64,000 nucleotides of DNA. It comes from Hymenobacter negativus (lineage in GTDB: Bacteria > Bacteroidota > Bacteroidia > Cytophagales > Hymenobacteraceae). The position numbers and the translations under genes are program-made. The stretch is taken from the NCBI RefSeq assembly GCF_017571495.1, contig NZ_JAGETZ010000002.1:372001-436000 (forward strand). Direction: 5' to 3'. Numbering within the stretch: the first letter of the stretch is position 1; every line of letters begins with the position of its first letter. The notes under the pieces are model-generated. The model was not told the origin of the DNA. It saw only the letters and a program-made list of their open reading frames with translations, and searched no databases. This document shows positions 1 to 8,793 of this stretch, piece after piece.

Positions 1-1
1 T

Positions 2-625
2 GTGGGGGGCAGCCTGGTGCTTACCGAGCATCAGGCTGCCCTTATTGCATTGGTAAAAGCCCATTCCACGGTGCCGGTGCTGCTGTTCCCCAGCCACAGC
101 CTGCACCTCGACGGCCCTGCCGACGGCGTGCTGTTGCTCTCGCTCATTTCCGGCCGCAACCCTGATTTTCTTATTGGCCAGCATGTGGTAGCTGCACCGC
201 GCCTCAAGGCAAGCGGCCTGCAACTCCTGCCCACCGGTTACATGCTGGTCGATTCGGGCCGGCCCACCACAGCTTCCTACATGAGTGGAACGCTGCCACT
301 GCCGCACGACAAGCCCGGTATTGCGGCTTGCACTGCACTGGCTGGCGAGCAGCTAGGCCTAAAACTGATGTACCTTGATGGGGGCAGTGGTGCCAAAAAC
401 CCTGTTTCCGGTGCCATGATTAAAGCCGTGCGTGAAGCTGTAAGCACGCCCATTATTGTGGGCGGCGGGTTGAACTCGGGCGAGAAGGTGTACGCCGCAC
501 TAGCTGCCGGAGCCGATGTCGTAGTAGTCGGCAATCACATTGAGGCCCGACCGGAATTTCTGGCGGAAGTTGTGGGCGTAGTGGCCTCGTTCAACCAGGT
601 TACAGCTGCACAACGGGTGTTTTAA
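2..625 (+). CDS. Geranylgeranylglyceryl phosphate synthase-like protein, 5' truncated
   Basis: Prenyltransferase of the PcrB/GGGP synthase family, a TIM barrel joining a polyprenyl diphosphate to glycerol 1-phosphate. The visible 207 residues begin at the family's GGS phosphate-binding turn and include a YLDGGSGAKNPV stretch and a C-terminal IIVGGGLNSGEK loop followed by ADVVVVGN, the expected phosphate-binding elements. The apparent GTG start is most likely an internal valine: the family normally has about 30-40 more residues before this turn, which would lie outside the window. Bacteroidota carry such enzymes although they do not make archaeal membranes, so the physiological product is uncertain. 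Family assignment is firm; exact prenyl substrate is not. Confidence 0.88.
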   Translation: MGGSLVLTEHQAALIALVKAHSTVPVLLFPSHSLHLDGPADGVLLLSLISGRNPDFLIGQHVVAAPRLKASGLQLLPTGYMLVDSGRPTTASYMSGTLPLPHDKPGIAACTALAGEQLGLKLMYLDGGSGAKNPVSGAMIKAVREAVSTPIIVGGGLNSGEKVYAALAAGADVVVVGNHIEARPEFLAEVVGVVASFNQVTAAQRVF

Positions 626-661
626 CTGTATTATTCTGAGTAACTACTGGAAAAGAGCCGC

Positions 662-1375
662 CTAGGGCCGATAAGCATCCAAGAGGCTCTGTAAGTCGCG
701 GATGCGGCTTTCGACCTGCGTGAGAAAGGCGCCGGGAATGGGCACCTGCGTACCATGGCGTGCAAATAGGTACCGGACCAGCGCATTGAATGCCTGTACT
801 TCTTCCTGTAGCTCGGCACTGAGCCGTTTCCACTGGACGTCGCCGGTTTCTGGCTGCATGCGGCAGAGGTGGCGTACCGCAATGGTGCGGCTGACCAGGG
901 CAGCAAGCAGGTCGAGGATATGCTGCTCATCCGATGTGAAGGTGCGGGGAGCTCGGTCAATAATGCAGAGTGTGCCGAGCGGACGCTGGTCGGGCAGGCG
1001 CAGCAGGGCACCAGCATAGAAGCGCAGCTGATTATTCTCAGCAGCGTGCAGCGCTTCGGAGGGGATATCCGAATATTGTTCGAGGGCCAGGTCGTGGTAA
1101 ACCACGGCCCGTGCCAGGCTAATGGCTGTAGAGCACAGGGCTTCGACGCGGGGCTGCTGGTCGTTGCCAGGCATGCCCAGGTTGGCAGGGTAGTACACCT
1201 CATCTTCCTCAACCACCGAGATGAGCGAGATGGGCAGACTGAAAATGCGGGCCGTTAAAGCCACAAACTCCTCAAACACGGGCTCGGTGAGGGCTGGCAG
1301 TATATCATAGGCACGCACGCTGCGAAGCCGGTCGCTTTCGTCGGTGGGCAGGTTAGAGAGTGGGGTAGTAGCCAA
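662..1375 (-). CDS. GAF domain-containing protein
   Basis: A 237-residue soluble protein consisting of one GAF sensor domain (about residues 30-165; core stretches VFEEFVALTARIFSLP, ISLISVVEEDEV and LGTLCIIDRAPR) followed by a helical tail of about 70 residues. No kinase, cyclase or DNA-binding output domain is attached, so it may act through a partner. No ATG occurs near the start in this frame; translation would begin at a TTG codon, and an in-frame stop lies four codons upstream. The 3' end is 37 bases from the GGGP synthase stop, so the two genes converge. Ligand and role are unknown. Confidence 0.8.
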   Translation of the reverse strand: MATTPLSNLPTDESDRLRSVRAYDILPALTEPVFEEFVALTARIFSLPISLISVVEEDEVYYPANLGMPGNDQQPRVEALCSTAISLARAVVYHDLALEQYSDIPSEALHAAENNQLRFYAGALLRLPDQRPLGTLCIIDRAPRTFTSDEQHILDLLAALVSRTIAVRHLCRMQPETGDVQWKRLSAELQEEVQAFNALVRYLFARHGTQVPIPGAFLTQVESRIRDLQSLLDAYRP

Positions 1376-1749
1376 GGTCGTAAATCATAGATAGCAAGAG
1401 GGGCACAGGTGGGGGCTGTCACAGCCACTGCACCGCCGCCAAGTTACTGCCATCCGGGGCCAGTACATCAACTCATTTCAATAATGATGGTCGAAGGATA
1501 GAAAATATAGTTTGTTGTCTCATGCGCTGCCTCTGGTAAGGGACTGTTTGCATCAGCCGAACAAGTATTCCGAAGCGGTGTTTCGGCTGAACGAAACCAG
1601 GAAACCTTCCCCGACAAGGTCCTATAAAAGCCAAAGCCTCGCTTCGGGAGGCCATGGTTTACCCGCTCCCTGGATAAAGGGTCAATCTGGTTAAGGGTAA
1701 GCAGGCGTAGACTCGCTGTAGCTTCGCGCACCATCCGCGCTCCCGTTCC
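1376..1749. other. Intergenic region between divergent GAF and AraC genes
   Basis: About 370 bases with no convincing gene. It must hold the promoters of the divergent GAF and AraC-type genes. A weak inverted repeat with 9-base arms (TCAGCCGAA at 1553 and its complement ending at 1590) is present. Short open frames here have no recognisable protein features. Confidence 0.5.
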
Positions 1750-2622
1750 GTGCACGCTCCCGCCATCACCACCTACGCTTTTCGCCCTGACCTGCCGCAG
1801 GAATTGGAGCTGACTACCATCGGGCAGGCCATGCGCACCTTCCGTCCGCTGCTGATTGAGCCTTCGCGGGCAGCGTTCTATCACATTATCTGGGTGCAGC
1901 GGGGGCACGCTACCCACACTGTAGATTTCCAATCCGTGGCTCTCGGGCCAGGTAGTATGCTCTTTGTCAGCCCGCAGCGGGTGCATACCTTCGATGCTAC
2001 GGCCAATTACGAAGGCCAGGTTTTGCTTTTTACCGATGCCTTCTTCACCCGCAGCGAGGCCGACCGGCAATTTTTGCGCACTACCATCCTGTACCACGAC
2101 CTGCTCGACATTCCGTTGGTGCAGGCTGAAGGAGTAGCTTCTACGTTTGGCGTCTTGTTTGGGCAGCTGGAAGCCGAACTGGCGCAGCCGGGCGACCCAT
2201 ATCAGCAAGTGGTGCTGCAAAATTTGCTTCACAACCTGTTGCTGCTGGCTGAGCGCGCCCGCCTCCAGCAAGGGTTTCGGCCACTGGCCAAAGGGCCCGA
2301 CCTGGACTACACCGAGCTGTACCGTGACTTGCTGGAGGCGCAGTTCCGGCAGCTACGCCTGGTCAGGACTTATGCTGCCCAACTAAACGTGACGGAAAAG
2401 CGCCTGGCGCAGGCCACCGCTAAGACGCTGGGCAAGTCGCCCAAGGAGCTGATTGACGACCGGGTGACTCTGGAAGCCAAGCGCCTGCTGGTGCACACGC
2501 GGGCTTCTATCAAGGAAATAGGCTTTGAGCTGGGTTTTGATGAGCCTACGAACTTTATCAAATACTTTCGACGGCAGGCTGGGCTCACTCCCATCGAGTT
2601 TCGGGAAATGAACCCCGCCTAA
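1750..2622 (+). CDS. AraC family transcriptional regulator
   Basis: A 290-residue regulator with an N-terminal cupin-like sensing domain (about residues 25-120, including the GSMLFVSPQRVHTF strand) and a C-terminal AraC-type double helix-turn-helix (about residues 190-288). The second helix-turn-helix carries the family signature IKEIGFELGFDEPTNFIKYFRRQAGLTP. Translation starts at a GTG codon at the window's first good frame position. It lies directly upstream of, and codirectional with, the SnoaL-like and NmrA-like genes, so it probably controls them; AraC regulators of this layout usually respond to a small organic ligand. The ligand cannot be read from sequence. Confidence 0.92.
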   Translation: MHAPAITTYAFRPDLPQELELTTIGQAMRTFRPLLIEPSRAAFYHIIWVQRGHATHTVDFQSVALGPGSMLFVSPQRVHTFDATANYEGQVLLFTDAFFTRSEADRQFLRTTILYHDLLDIPLVQAEGVASTFGVLFGQLEAELAQPGDPYQQVVLQNLLHNLLLLAERARLQQGFRPLAKGPDLDYTELYRDLLEAQFRQLRLVRTYAAQLNVTEKRLAQATAKTLGKSPKELIDDRVTLEAKRLLVHTRASIKEIGFELGFDEPTNFIKYFRRQAGLTPIEFREMNPA

Positions 2623-2745
2623 GCGCGGTGTAGCCCTTTGTGGCCTTGGGGAAGCGGCTGGGAATTACCCTAAAAGAGCGGGAAACTACCTTTTCGCAGG
2701 GAGCGGGGTGGGGGAGCTTTGCCCTGTCAATTAACCCCAGAGGAC

Positions 2746-3627
2746 ATGAAACGCATTGCATTGCTTGCCTTGGCCGCAGCCGTCACGGCCACAACTGCCC
2801 AGGCCCAAGCCAACGGTAAAGCCAAGTCAAAAACACCCCAAACGACGAAACCCAATTCCAACAAAATGAATAACACCGAGAAAGTCGTGGCCCTGCTCAA
2901 GAGCATTGAAACCGGCGACGCGGCTCCCGTGGCCTACATCAACCCCACCCACTATACCCAGCACAACCTCGGTGCTGCCGACGGGCTGACCGGCTTCGGC
3001 GCGCTGCTCCAAGCCCTGCCCAAAGGCTCGGCCAAGGTGAACACCGTGCGTGCCTTTCAGGACGGTGACTACGTGGTGGCCCACACCGACTATAACTTCT
3101 TTGGTCCCAAAATCGGCTTTGACATCTTTCGCTTTGAGGACGGCCAGATTGTGGAGCACTGGGACAACCTGCAGCAGACGCCCACCCAGCCCAATCCCAG
3201 TGGCCACTCCATGATTGACGGCCCCGCCGAAATCAAGGACCTGGATAAAACGAATGAAAACAAGAACCTAGTGCACCAGTTCGTCGATGACATCCTCGTC
3301 AACGGCCGCATGGAGAAGCTGCAGGGCTACTACAAAGGCGACCACTACATCCAGCACAATCCCCAGATTGGCGACGGCCTCTCGAGCCTGGGTGCAGCGC
3401 TGGATGCCATGGCCAAACGGGGCATCACCATGAAGTACGATAAGATTCACCTGGTGCTGGGCTGCGGCAACTTCGTGCTGACGGCCAGCGAAGGCACATT
3501 TGGTGGCAAACCCACCGTATTCTACGACCTGTTTCGCGTGGAGAATGGCAAGATTGCCGAGCACTGGGATACCATCGAAGCCGTACCCGCCAAATCAGAG
3601 TGGAAAAATCAGAACGGTAAGTTCTAA
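2746..3627 (+). CDS. Secreted tandem SnoaL-like (NTF2 fold) protein
   Basis: A 293-residue protein with a Sec signal peptide (MKRIALLALAAAVTATTAQAQA, cleavage likely after AQA) and two SnoaL/NTF2-like domains in tandem (about residues 45-150 and 165-285). Both repeats carry the same landmarks: YIQHNP or YTQHNL near the start, a gating VLxxG/DGDYV strand, an FDIFRFEDG or YDLFRVENG strand and an EHWD motif near the end, typical of 'nuclear transport factor 2 family' predicted SnoaL-like aldol-condensation proteins. The ATG at 2746 is chosen over an upstream frame start because the signal peptide follows directly. Function is unproven; the neighbouring NmrA gene and AraC regulator suggest a small-molecule detoxification or modification role. 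Confidence 0.82.
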   Translation: MKRIALLALAAAVTATTAQAQANGKAKSKTPQTTKPNSNKMNNTEKVVALLKSIETGDAAPVAYINPTHYTQHNLGAADGLTGFGALLQALPKGSAKVNTVRAFQDGDYVVAHTDYNFFGPKIGFDIFRFEDGQIVEHWDNLQQTPTQPNPSGHSMIDGPAEIKDLDKTNENKNLVHQFVDDILVNGRMEKLQGYYKGDHYIQHNPQIGDGLSSLGAALDAMAKRGITMKYDKIHLVLGCGNFVLTASEGTFGGKPTVFYDLFRVENGKIAEHWDTIEAVPAKSEWKNQNGKF

Positions 3628-3720
3628 GCTATATCCTTATAAGCCAGGCAACAGTGCTGGTTGATTCCTGGCTAACGCTGTTTGTGTTCTGTTGCTTCAC
3701 TTCTCATCCCGTATTCACGT

Positions 3721-4599
3721 ATGAGTCCGACCATTCTTATTACCGGGGCTGCCGGCCACGTTGGCCGGCAAGTAGCAGCCTTGCTAGCCCAACAGGGGCA
3801 TTCTCTGCGCCTGATGGGCCGCCAGCCCGAGCGCATTGCCCCGCTGGCCACCGCTACGGCCGTGCATGGCGACTATGCCAACCCCGCTTCGCTGGACGCT
3901 GCCTTTGCCGGCGTGCAAACGGCCTTTGTTGTTTCGGGCTACGCCGAGCCTGGCGAGCGGGCCAAGCTCCACCGCAACGCTTTTGAGGCCGCCGCCCGCG
4001 CCGGGGTGGGGCACGTGGTGTACCTCTCGTTTCAGGGGGCTTCGCCGGATTCCCGCTTTCCCATGTCTCGGGACCACTACCAGAGCGAGCAGTACCTACA
4101 AGCCACGGGAGTGCCTTACACCGCCGTGCGCGACAACCTGTACCTTGACCTGCTGCCCGAGATGTTCGATGCGCAAGGCATCGTGCGCGGCCCGGCCGCC
4201 GAAGGGACTACGGCATTCGTTGCCCGCGACGATGCGGCCCGGGTAGCGGCAACCCTGCTGGCCTCGCCGCCATCGGGCAGTGGCCGGCTCGATGTCACCG
4301 GTCCGGAGGCTCTGACGCTGGCTGAGGCGGCGCAACGATTAGCTGTACTTACTGGGTGCCCGTTGCGCTACGAGGCCGAAACCAGTGCTGCCGGCCGTGC
4401 ATGGCGCAGCCAGTTGGGCGCGCCAGCCTGGGAGGTCGATACGTGGGTAGGTTCCTACGAGGCTATTGCGGCCGGGGAGTTGAGTACAGTCAGCAACATC
4501 GTACTAGCCGTGACGCAGCAGTTTCCCCAGACGCTGGAAACGTATTTCGCCGCCAAGCCTCACTTGCTCGACGTATTGCGGCGCTCCAAGGCGGGCTAA
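3721..4599 (+). CDS. NmrA family NAD(P)-binding oxidoreductase
   Basis: A 292-residue Rossmann-fold protein of the atypical short-chain dehydrogenase/NmrA group (often annotated NAD(P)H azoreductase or NmrA-like). The nucleotide-binding glycine-rich loop ITGAAGHVG is at residues 6-14, and the stretch GVGHVVYLSFQGA contains the position usually held by the active-site region. The C-terminal half binds substrate in this family and is less conserved. The ATG at 3721 is immediately before the Rossmann strand, so the longer frame starting at 3682 is unlikely. It follows the SnoaL-like gene by about 90 bases on the same strand. Substrate unknown. Confidence 0.85.
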   Translation: MSPTILITGAAGHVGRQVAALLAQQGHSLRLMGRQPERIAPLATATAVHGDYANPASLDAAFAGVQTAFVVSGYAEPGERAKLHRNAFEAAARAGVGHVVYLSFQGASPDSRFPMSRDHYQSEQYLQATGVPYTAVRDNLYLDLLPEMFDAQGIVRGPAAEGTTAFVARDDAARVAATLLASPPSGSGRLDVTGPEALTLAEAAQRLAVLTGCPLRYEAETSAAGRAWRSQLGAPAWEVDTWVGSYEAIAAGELSTVSNIVLAVTQQFPQTLETYFAAKPHLLDVLRRSKAG

Positions 4600-4932
4600 T
4601 ATTATAGCTGTGGCTCTTTGCCTAACCCGTCAAATAGCGCCAAACCGCAACGGCTCTCCACAATCGAATCCCTCCCGATGCCCGTACCTTACAAAACCGC
4701 TGGTACAGTGTTATTAGCCTACGAGCAGGGTACTCATCGTCGCAATGGCAGCATTAATTAGCGCTGCCTGCACTTGCCCCAATAAATTGCCGTGCCAGCA
4801 TAATAAGGTTACTTCCTTAACCGAGCTACCTTATTATGCTGGCAAAGTATTTCGCAAGGGCTGAGGCTACTGCTGTCAGGTAGATTGAGGACCCAATGAT
4901 TTGCATGGGGAGAGGTGCATACCCCAAATGCA
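4600..4932. other. Non-coding region before the tRNA terminator
   Basis: No gene recognised. The main structure is a perfect 17-bp inverted repeat described separately at 4793-4844. The NmrA gene transcript probably ends here. Confidence 0.5.
4793..4844. repeat. Perfect 17-bp inverted repeat, 18-base loop
   Basis: Left arm TGCCAGCATAATAAGGT (4793-4809) is perfectly complementary to the right arm ending at 4844. No T-tract follows on the plus strand, so it is not a textbook terminator. It could be a 3' stabilising hairpin of the upstream gene, a protein-binding palindrome, or a small mobile-repeat relic. Confidence 0.7.
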
Positions 4933-4978
4933 TAAAACCGCAAAAGCCCTTCATACGTGAAGGGCTTTTGCGGTTTTA
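4933..4978 (-). terminator. Intrinsic terminator of tRNA-Thr
   Basis: Perfect 21-bp arms (4933-4953 and 4958-4978) around a 4-base loop; the GC-rich centre AAGCCCTTC is flanked by A/T tracts so that the minus-strand transcript ends in U residues. It starts 6 bases beyond the tRNA 3' end. Confidence 0.88.
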
Positions 4979-4983
4979 TCTGA

Positions 4984-5055
4984 GCCGATTATTGGACTCG
5001 AACCAACGACCTGCTCATTACGAATGAGCTGCTCTACCAACTGAGCTAAATCGGC
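4984..5055 (-). tRNA. tRNA-Thr (anticodon CGU)
   Basis: A 72-base cloverleaf: acceptor GCCGATT pairs with AATCGGC, D arm GCTC/GAGC, anticodon stem GCTCA/TGAGC with loop TTCGTAA giving anticodon CGT, and T arm GTTGG-TTCGAGT-CCAAT. It reads ACG codons. The 3' CCA is not encoded, which is common in Bacteroidota. A strong terminator follows immediately. Confidence 0.96.
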
Positions 5056-5190
5056 TTGTGCCCGGCCAACGTTTTTGGAAGGGGTTGCAAAGATAAGCAT
5101 TGGGCCGGAAGCAGCGCAACCACTTGGTGGGAAAATTTAGTAACTCCACTCGCGAAGGTTCGTTTGACTGAAAACTAACCTTCCTTTCCA

Positions 5191-5628
5191 ATGAAACTCC
5201 TTCCCTCTCTCTCCGCTGGCCTGGCCGGTGCCCTGGTTCTTACGGCCATCCACGAAACTGCCCGCCGCCTGCGGCCCGAAGACGCACCGCGCATGGACGT
5301 GCTAGGTATGCGTGGCCTGCGCAAGCTGCTTCACAAAGCCAGTGCCCCGCAGCCCGACGAAGATACACTTTTCGGCATGACCATGGCCGGCGATGTCGTT
5401 AGCAACAGCCTCTACTACAGCCTGGTGGGCAGCGGCCGACATGCCGTGCGCCGGGGCTTGCTGCTGGGGCTGGCGGCCGGCGTTGGGGGCGTGGTGTTAC
5501 CCGGCCCGCTGGGGCTGGGCGAAGCACCCAGCAACCGCACACCCCAAACCAAGTTGATGACGGTGGCCTGGTACACAGCCGGCGGATTGATAGCTGGTGC
5601 CGTGGCACGCGCCCTGCGGAAACGATAG
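5191..5628 (+). CDS. Hypothetical small membrane protein
   Basis: A 145-residue protein not assigned to a named family. Hydrophobic segments are visible near residues 5-22, around 88-110 (GLLLGLAAGVGGVVLPGPLGLG) and 125-142 (TVAWYTAGGLIAGAVARAL), with a conserved-looking HETARRLRPEDAPRMDVLGMRGL stretch after the first. It ends in a basic RKR tail. Glycine/alanine-rich helices suggest it sits in the inner membrane. It starts 136 bases from the divergent tRNA gene and is followed 94 bases later by the DUF4834 gene. Confidence 0.72.
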   Translation: MKLLPSLSAGLAGALVLTAIHETARRLRPEDAPRMDVLGMRGLRKLLHKASAPQPDEDTLFGMTMAGDVVSNSLYYSLVGSGRHAVRRGLLLGLAAGVGGVVLPGPLGLGEAPSNRTPQTKLMTVAWYTAGGLIAGAVARALRKR

Positions 5629-5690
5629 TTGCAGGTGCATCGTTTGGCCTAAAGCAAAAGCGCCGTTCGGCCGTCAGCAAGCGTTGACCG

Positions 5691-5698
5691 TACTTTGC
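5691..5698 (+). promoter_or_regulatory. Candidate -7 box (TACTTTGC) for DUF4834 gene
   Basis: Matches the Bacteroidota -7 consensus TAnnTTTG by form (TACTTTGC, last bases shifted by one). It is 25 bases before the chosen ATG. No clear TTG -33 element at the usual spacing was found. Confidence 0.35.
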
Positions 5699-5722
5699 GG
5701 CGGCGTTTCCATTTCCGGTTCT

Positions 5723-5992
5723 ATGAAATTCTGGCTCATTTCCATCCTGCTTTTTTTCGCGGCTCGCTACCTGTTGCCCATTATAGTGCGACTGGCGCTG
5801 AGCAGCTTCGTGCGCAAGCAGATGCGCAATGGCGGCTTTGCGGTACCCCCGCAGGGGCAAGCCAATAATGGCTCGGCCACCTCCCGGCCCGGCGAGGTAC
5901 GAGTCGATTTCGTACCACCTAAGGCAGCCCAGCCCAGCAAGCAGCACGGGTTTACGGGAGGGGAGTACGTTGATTTTGAAGAGGTAAAGTAG
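5723..5992 (+). CDS. DUF4834 family membrane-anchored protein
   Basis: An 89-residue protein with one N-terminal transmembrane helix (KFWLISILLFFAARYLLPIIV, residues 2-22), a basic stretch and a flexible polar middle, ending in the EYVDFEEVK motif that marks DUF4834 proteins of Bacteroidota. Function is unknown. The ATG at 5723 directly precedes the helix; the frame extends upstream to 5597 but that part overlaps the previous gene and lacks features. The 3' flank holds a palindromic repeat copy at 6014-6109. Confidence 0.82.
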   Translation: MKFWLISILLFFAARYLLPIIVRLALSSFVRKQMRNGGFAVPPQGQANNGSATSRPGEVRVDFVPPKAAQPSKQHGFTGGEYVDFEEVK

Positions 5993-6013
5993 TTGGAGTA
6001 GGCGAAACAAAGG

Positions 6014-6109
6014 ACGGTCCTGCCAGGCGCAGCCAAGGCATATCTACCAAGCAAGTAATCTGATTTACTCTTGTGGTAGAGGTGCTTCGGCTGCGCTCGG
6101 CAGGACCGT
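6014..6109. repeat. Palindromic intergenic repeat, copy a
   Basis: About 96 bp with outer arms ACGGTCCTGCC and GGCAGGACCGT. It shares the GGCTGCGCTCGGCA core with the other copies. Lies between the DUF4834 and YfhO genes. Confidence 0.8.
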
Positions 6110-6188
6110 TCTTCTCTTCGGCAGGTAGCAGCTTCATCCCGTTCTACTGTACCTTCGGGCACGTTTTCATTTTCCCCAAATTGCCCTG

Positions 6189-8723
6189 ATGGCTGCTGTT
6201 GCTTCTGCTCCTACTGTTTCGTCCGCGCCGTGGTGGCAGCGGGCCGTGCCGCATGTGCTGGCGGTGTTGTTTTTCGTGCTACTGGCCTGCGTGTATTTCT
6301 CGCCCATCATGTTCGATGGCAAGACGCTGGCTCAGCACGACATCACCCAGTTCCAGGGTGGTGCGCACGAGGCCCAGGAGTACGCCAAGGTGATGGGCAA
6401 AGAAGCACTGTGGACCAACTCTATGTTTTCGGGTATGCCCACTTACCTCATCAGCCTGCACTTTCCGGGCGACTGGTCGGTGTACCTGCAGAAGGCCATT
6501 GCGCTGGGCCTGCCGGCGGTAGTAGCCAACCTGTTTCTGGCGCTACTCTGCGGCTACATATTGCTGGTAGCGTTGGGCATTCGGCCGTTGATTGCCGTGG
6601 CGGGTGCCGTGGCCTTGGGCTTTTCGAGTTACAACCTAGCCATTCTGGCTGCTGGCCACAACACCAAGAGCCTAGCCCTGGCTTACGCACCACTGGTGCT
6701 CGGCGGCTTGCTCGTGACCTACCGACGCGATAAGTGGCTGGGTGCGGCCTTGTTCGCCGTGGGCCTCACGCTAAACATTCACGTCAATCACCTCCAGATT
6801 ACTTATTACCTGCTGCTGTTAGTTGCCATTTTTGGCATTATCGAGTTGGTTTCATCAGCCCGTAATGGCCGGCTGCCCGATTTCCTGAAGCGCACGGCGC
6901 TGCTGGGACTGGGCGCGGCGCTGGCAGTGGGTGTAAGCTTCGGCCGCCTCTACACCACGGCCGAATACAGCAAGTACAGCAACCGCGGGCCAAGCGAGCT
7001 GAAATCGGCGGCGCCGACTGCACCTGGTCAAGCCCCAGCTCCTAAGGCCGAAGAGGAGGGCTCGGGCGTGGACCGCGACTACGCATTCCAGTACAGCTAC
7101 GGCGTGGGCGAAACCATTACCCTGCTGATTCCCAACTTCTACGGTGGGGCTAGCTCGATGCCACTCGGTACCGATTCGAACTTGGCCAAAGCCGGCTTGC
7201 CGCAGGAATACCTGGGCTCGATGCCGACTTATTGGGGGCAGCAGAGCTACACGGCCGGGCCAGTTTATATGGGGGCAGTGGTGTGCTTTCTCTTTATTCT
7301 GGGCCTGTTTGTGGTGGAGAAGCGCACGCGCTACTGGCTGCTGGCGGGCACTGTTCTATCTGTCCTGCTGGCCTGGGGTAAGAACTTTGAAACGTTTAAC
7401 TACCTGATTTTCGACCTGCTGCCAGGCTACAACAAGTTCCGGGCCGTGAGCATGGCGCTGGTTATCGCGCAGCTGGCTATGCCCATCTTGGGCGCGCTGG
7501 CGCTGAGCCGTATTCTACGTCCCCGCCCCGCCGCGGCTCCCACGCTGCCGGGCACCAAAGCGCCGCTCTCGGCCGAGGCGGCAGCCTTGCTGCCCAAGGT
7601 GCTCTATGCTGGGGCCATTGCAGCCGGGCTGTGCGTACTGGCTTATCTGGCCAGCTTCAGCTTCGATTTTGCCGCGCCGGTTGATGGCGAGCTGACCAAG
7701 CAGGGCTTCACGCCACAGCTACTGGGCGCCCTGCGCGCCGACCGTGCCGACCTGCTTCGCAATGATGTGTGGCGCGGGTTGCTATTTATCGGGGCGGCGC
7801 TGGGCGTGCTGTATTTCCACCTCAAAGGGCAGCTGAAACTGGTGCCAGCGGCGGGCATCATGGTGGTGCTAGTGCTGGTGGACCTGTGGGGCGTGGACAA
7901 GCGCTACCTCGGCGACAATAAATTCCAGCGCGAAACAATTGCGGAAGAATTCCAGCCTACTCCGGCCGACCAAATGATTTTGCAGGATAAGGACCTGAGC
8001 TACCGCGTGCTCAACCTGCAAAACCCCTTCAACGAAGCCCAGACCTCGTACTTCCACAAGAGCATTGGTGGCTACCACGGCGCTAAGCTGCGGCGCTATC
8101 AGGACCTTATCGAACGCCAGATTTCGACCAATAACCAGCAGGTGCTCAACATGCTAAACATGCGCTACCTCATCACCGGCGATGCCAAGCAGCCGGTGCA
8201 GCGCAACCCCGGCGCGCTGGGTAATGCCTGGTTTGTGAGCGAGGTGAAAACGGTGCAGAGCCCCGACGAGGAAATGACGGCCCTCAACACCTTAAGCCCG
8301 GCCACCGTGGCCGTAGTGGACGCCAGCAAATTTCCACAGCAAAAAGCCGCAACCTACAACATTGCTGGTTCCACCATCGCCCTCACCAACTATAGCCCCG
8401 ACGAGCTGAAATACCGGTGCAATGCTACTCAGGCAGGCTTGGTGGTGTTCTCCGAAATCTATTACGCTGATGGTTGGCAGGCCTACATCGACGGCAAGCC
8501 GGCGCCCCATATCCGGGTCGACTACGTGTTGCGCGCCCTGCAAGTGCCGGCTGGTGCGCATACCATCAACTTTAAGTTTGAGCCGAAATCCTACGCGGTG
8601 GGCAATGGCGTGTCGCTAGCAGCTAGCATCGTACTCCTACTGGTACTGCTGGGCGCTATTGGATACGCCGTGCGCCGCAAGCCCAGCACCGATGAGCTGC
8701 CGGAAGGGGCAGCGCTGGCCTAA
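6189..8723 (+). CDS. YfhO family integral membrane protein
   Basis: An 844-residue membrane protein of the YfhO group, related to GT-C glycosyltransferases. About a dozen hydrophobic helices occupy residues 15-590 (first at 17-37), interrupted by a periplasmic segment with LIPNFYGGASS and YWGQQSYTAGPVYMG. A soluble C-terminal part (about 600-810) is followed by a final helix near 815-835. The short motif ADGWQAYIDGKPAPHIRVDYVLRALQVPAG is the conserved YfhO C-terminal signature. Family members act in cell-surface polymer glycosylation; in Bacteroidota the substrate is unknown. A terminator hairpin follows, so it is probably transcribed alone or with the small genes upstream. Confidence 0.9.
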   Translation: MAAVASAPTVSSAPWWQRAVPHVLAVLFFVLLACVYFSPIMFDGKTLAQHDITQFQGGAHEAQEYAKVMGKEALWTNSMFSGMPTYLISLHFPGDWSVYLQKAIALGLPAVVANLFLALLCGYILLVALGIRPLIAVAGAVALGFSSYNLAILAAGHNTKSLALAYAPLVLGGLLVTYRRDKWLGAALFAVGLTLNIHVNHLQITYYLLLLVAIFGIIELVSSARNGRLPDFLKRTALLGLGAALAVGVSFGRLYTTAEYSKYSNRGPSELKSAAPTAPGQAPAPKAEEEGSGVDRDYAFQYSYGVGETITLLIPNFYGGASSMPLGTDSNLAKAGLPQEYLGSMPTYWGQQSYTAGPVYMGAVVCFLFILGLFVVEKRTRYWLLAGTVLSVLLAWGKNFETFNYLIFDLLPGYNKFRAVSMALVIAQLAMPILGALALSRILRPRPAAAPTLPGTKAPLSAEAAALLPKVLYAGAIAAGLCVLAYLASFSFDFAAPVDGELTKQGFTPQLLGALRADRADLLRNDVWRGLLFIGAALGVLYFHLKGQLKLVPAAGIMVVLVLVDLWGVDKRYLGDNKFQRETIAEEFQPTPADQMILQDKDLSYRVLNLQNPFNEAQTSYFHKSIGGYHGAKLRRYQDLIERQISTNNQQVLNMLNMRYLITGDAKQPVQRNPGALGNAWFVSEVKTVQSPDEEMTALNTLSPATVAVVDASKFPQQKAATYNIAGSTIALTNYSPDELKYRCNATQAGLVVFSEIYYADGWQAYIDGKPAPHIRVDYVLRALQVPAGAHTINFKFEPKSYAVGNGVSLAASIVLLLVLLGAIGYAVRRKPSTDELPEGAALA

Positions 8724-8740
8724 AAGAGCGCAGAGTAAAC

Positions 8741-8776
8741 GATTACCCCGGAGTACAGCTTCGGGGTAATCATTTT
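8741..8776 (+). terminator. Intrinsic terminator after YfhO gene
   Basis: Arms GATTACCCCG (8741-8750) and CGGGGTAATC (8762-8771) with an 11-base loop, followed by ATTTT. It lies just before the next gene's start. Confidence 0.75.
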
Positions 8777-8793
8777 AATAGCCGCCTCTTTTC

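Noticed and set aside
1468..2271. Long minus-strand open frame (267 codons) across the AraC gene
   Set aside because: It is antisense to a complete AraC-family protein with clear motifs, and its own product has no recognisable features.
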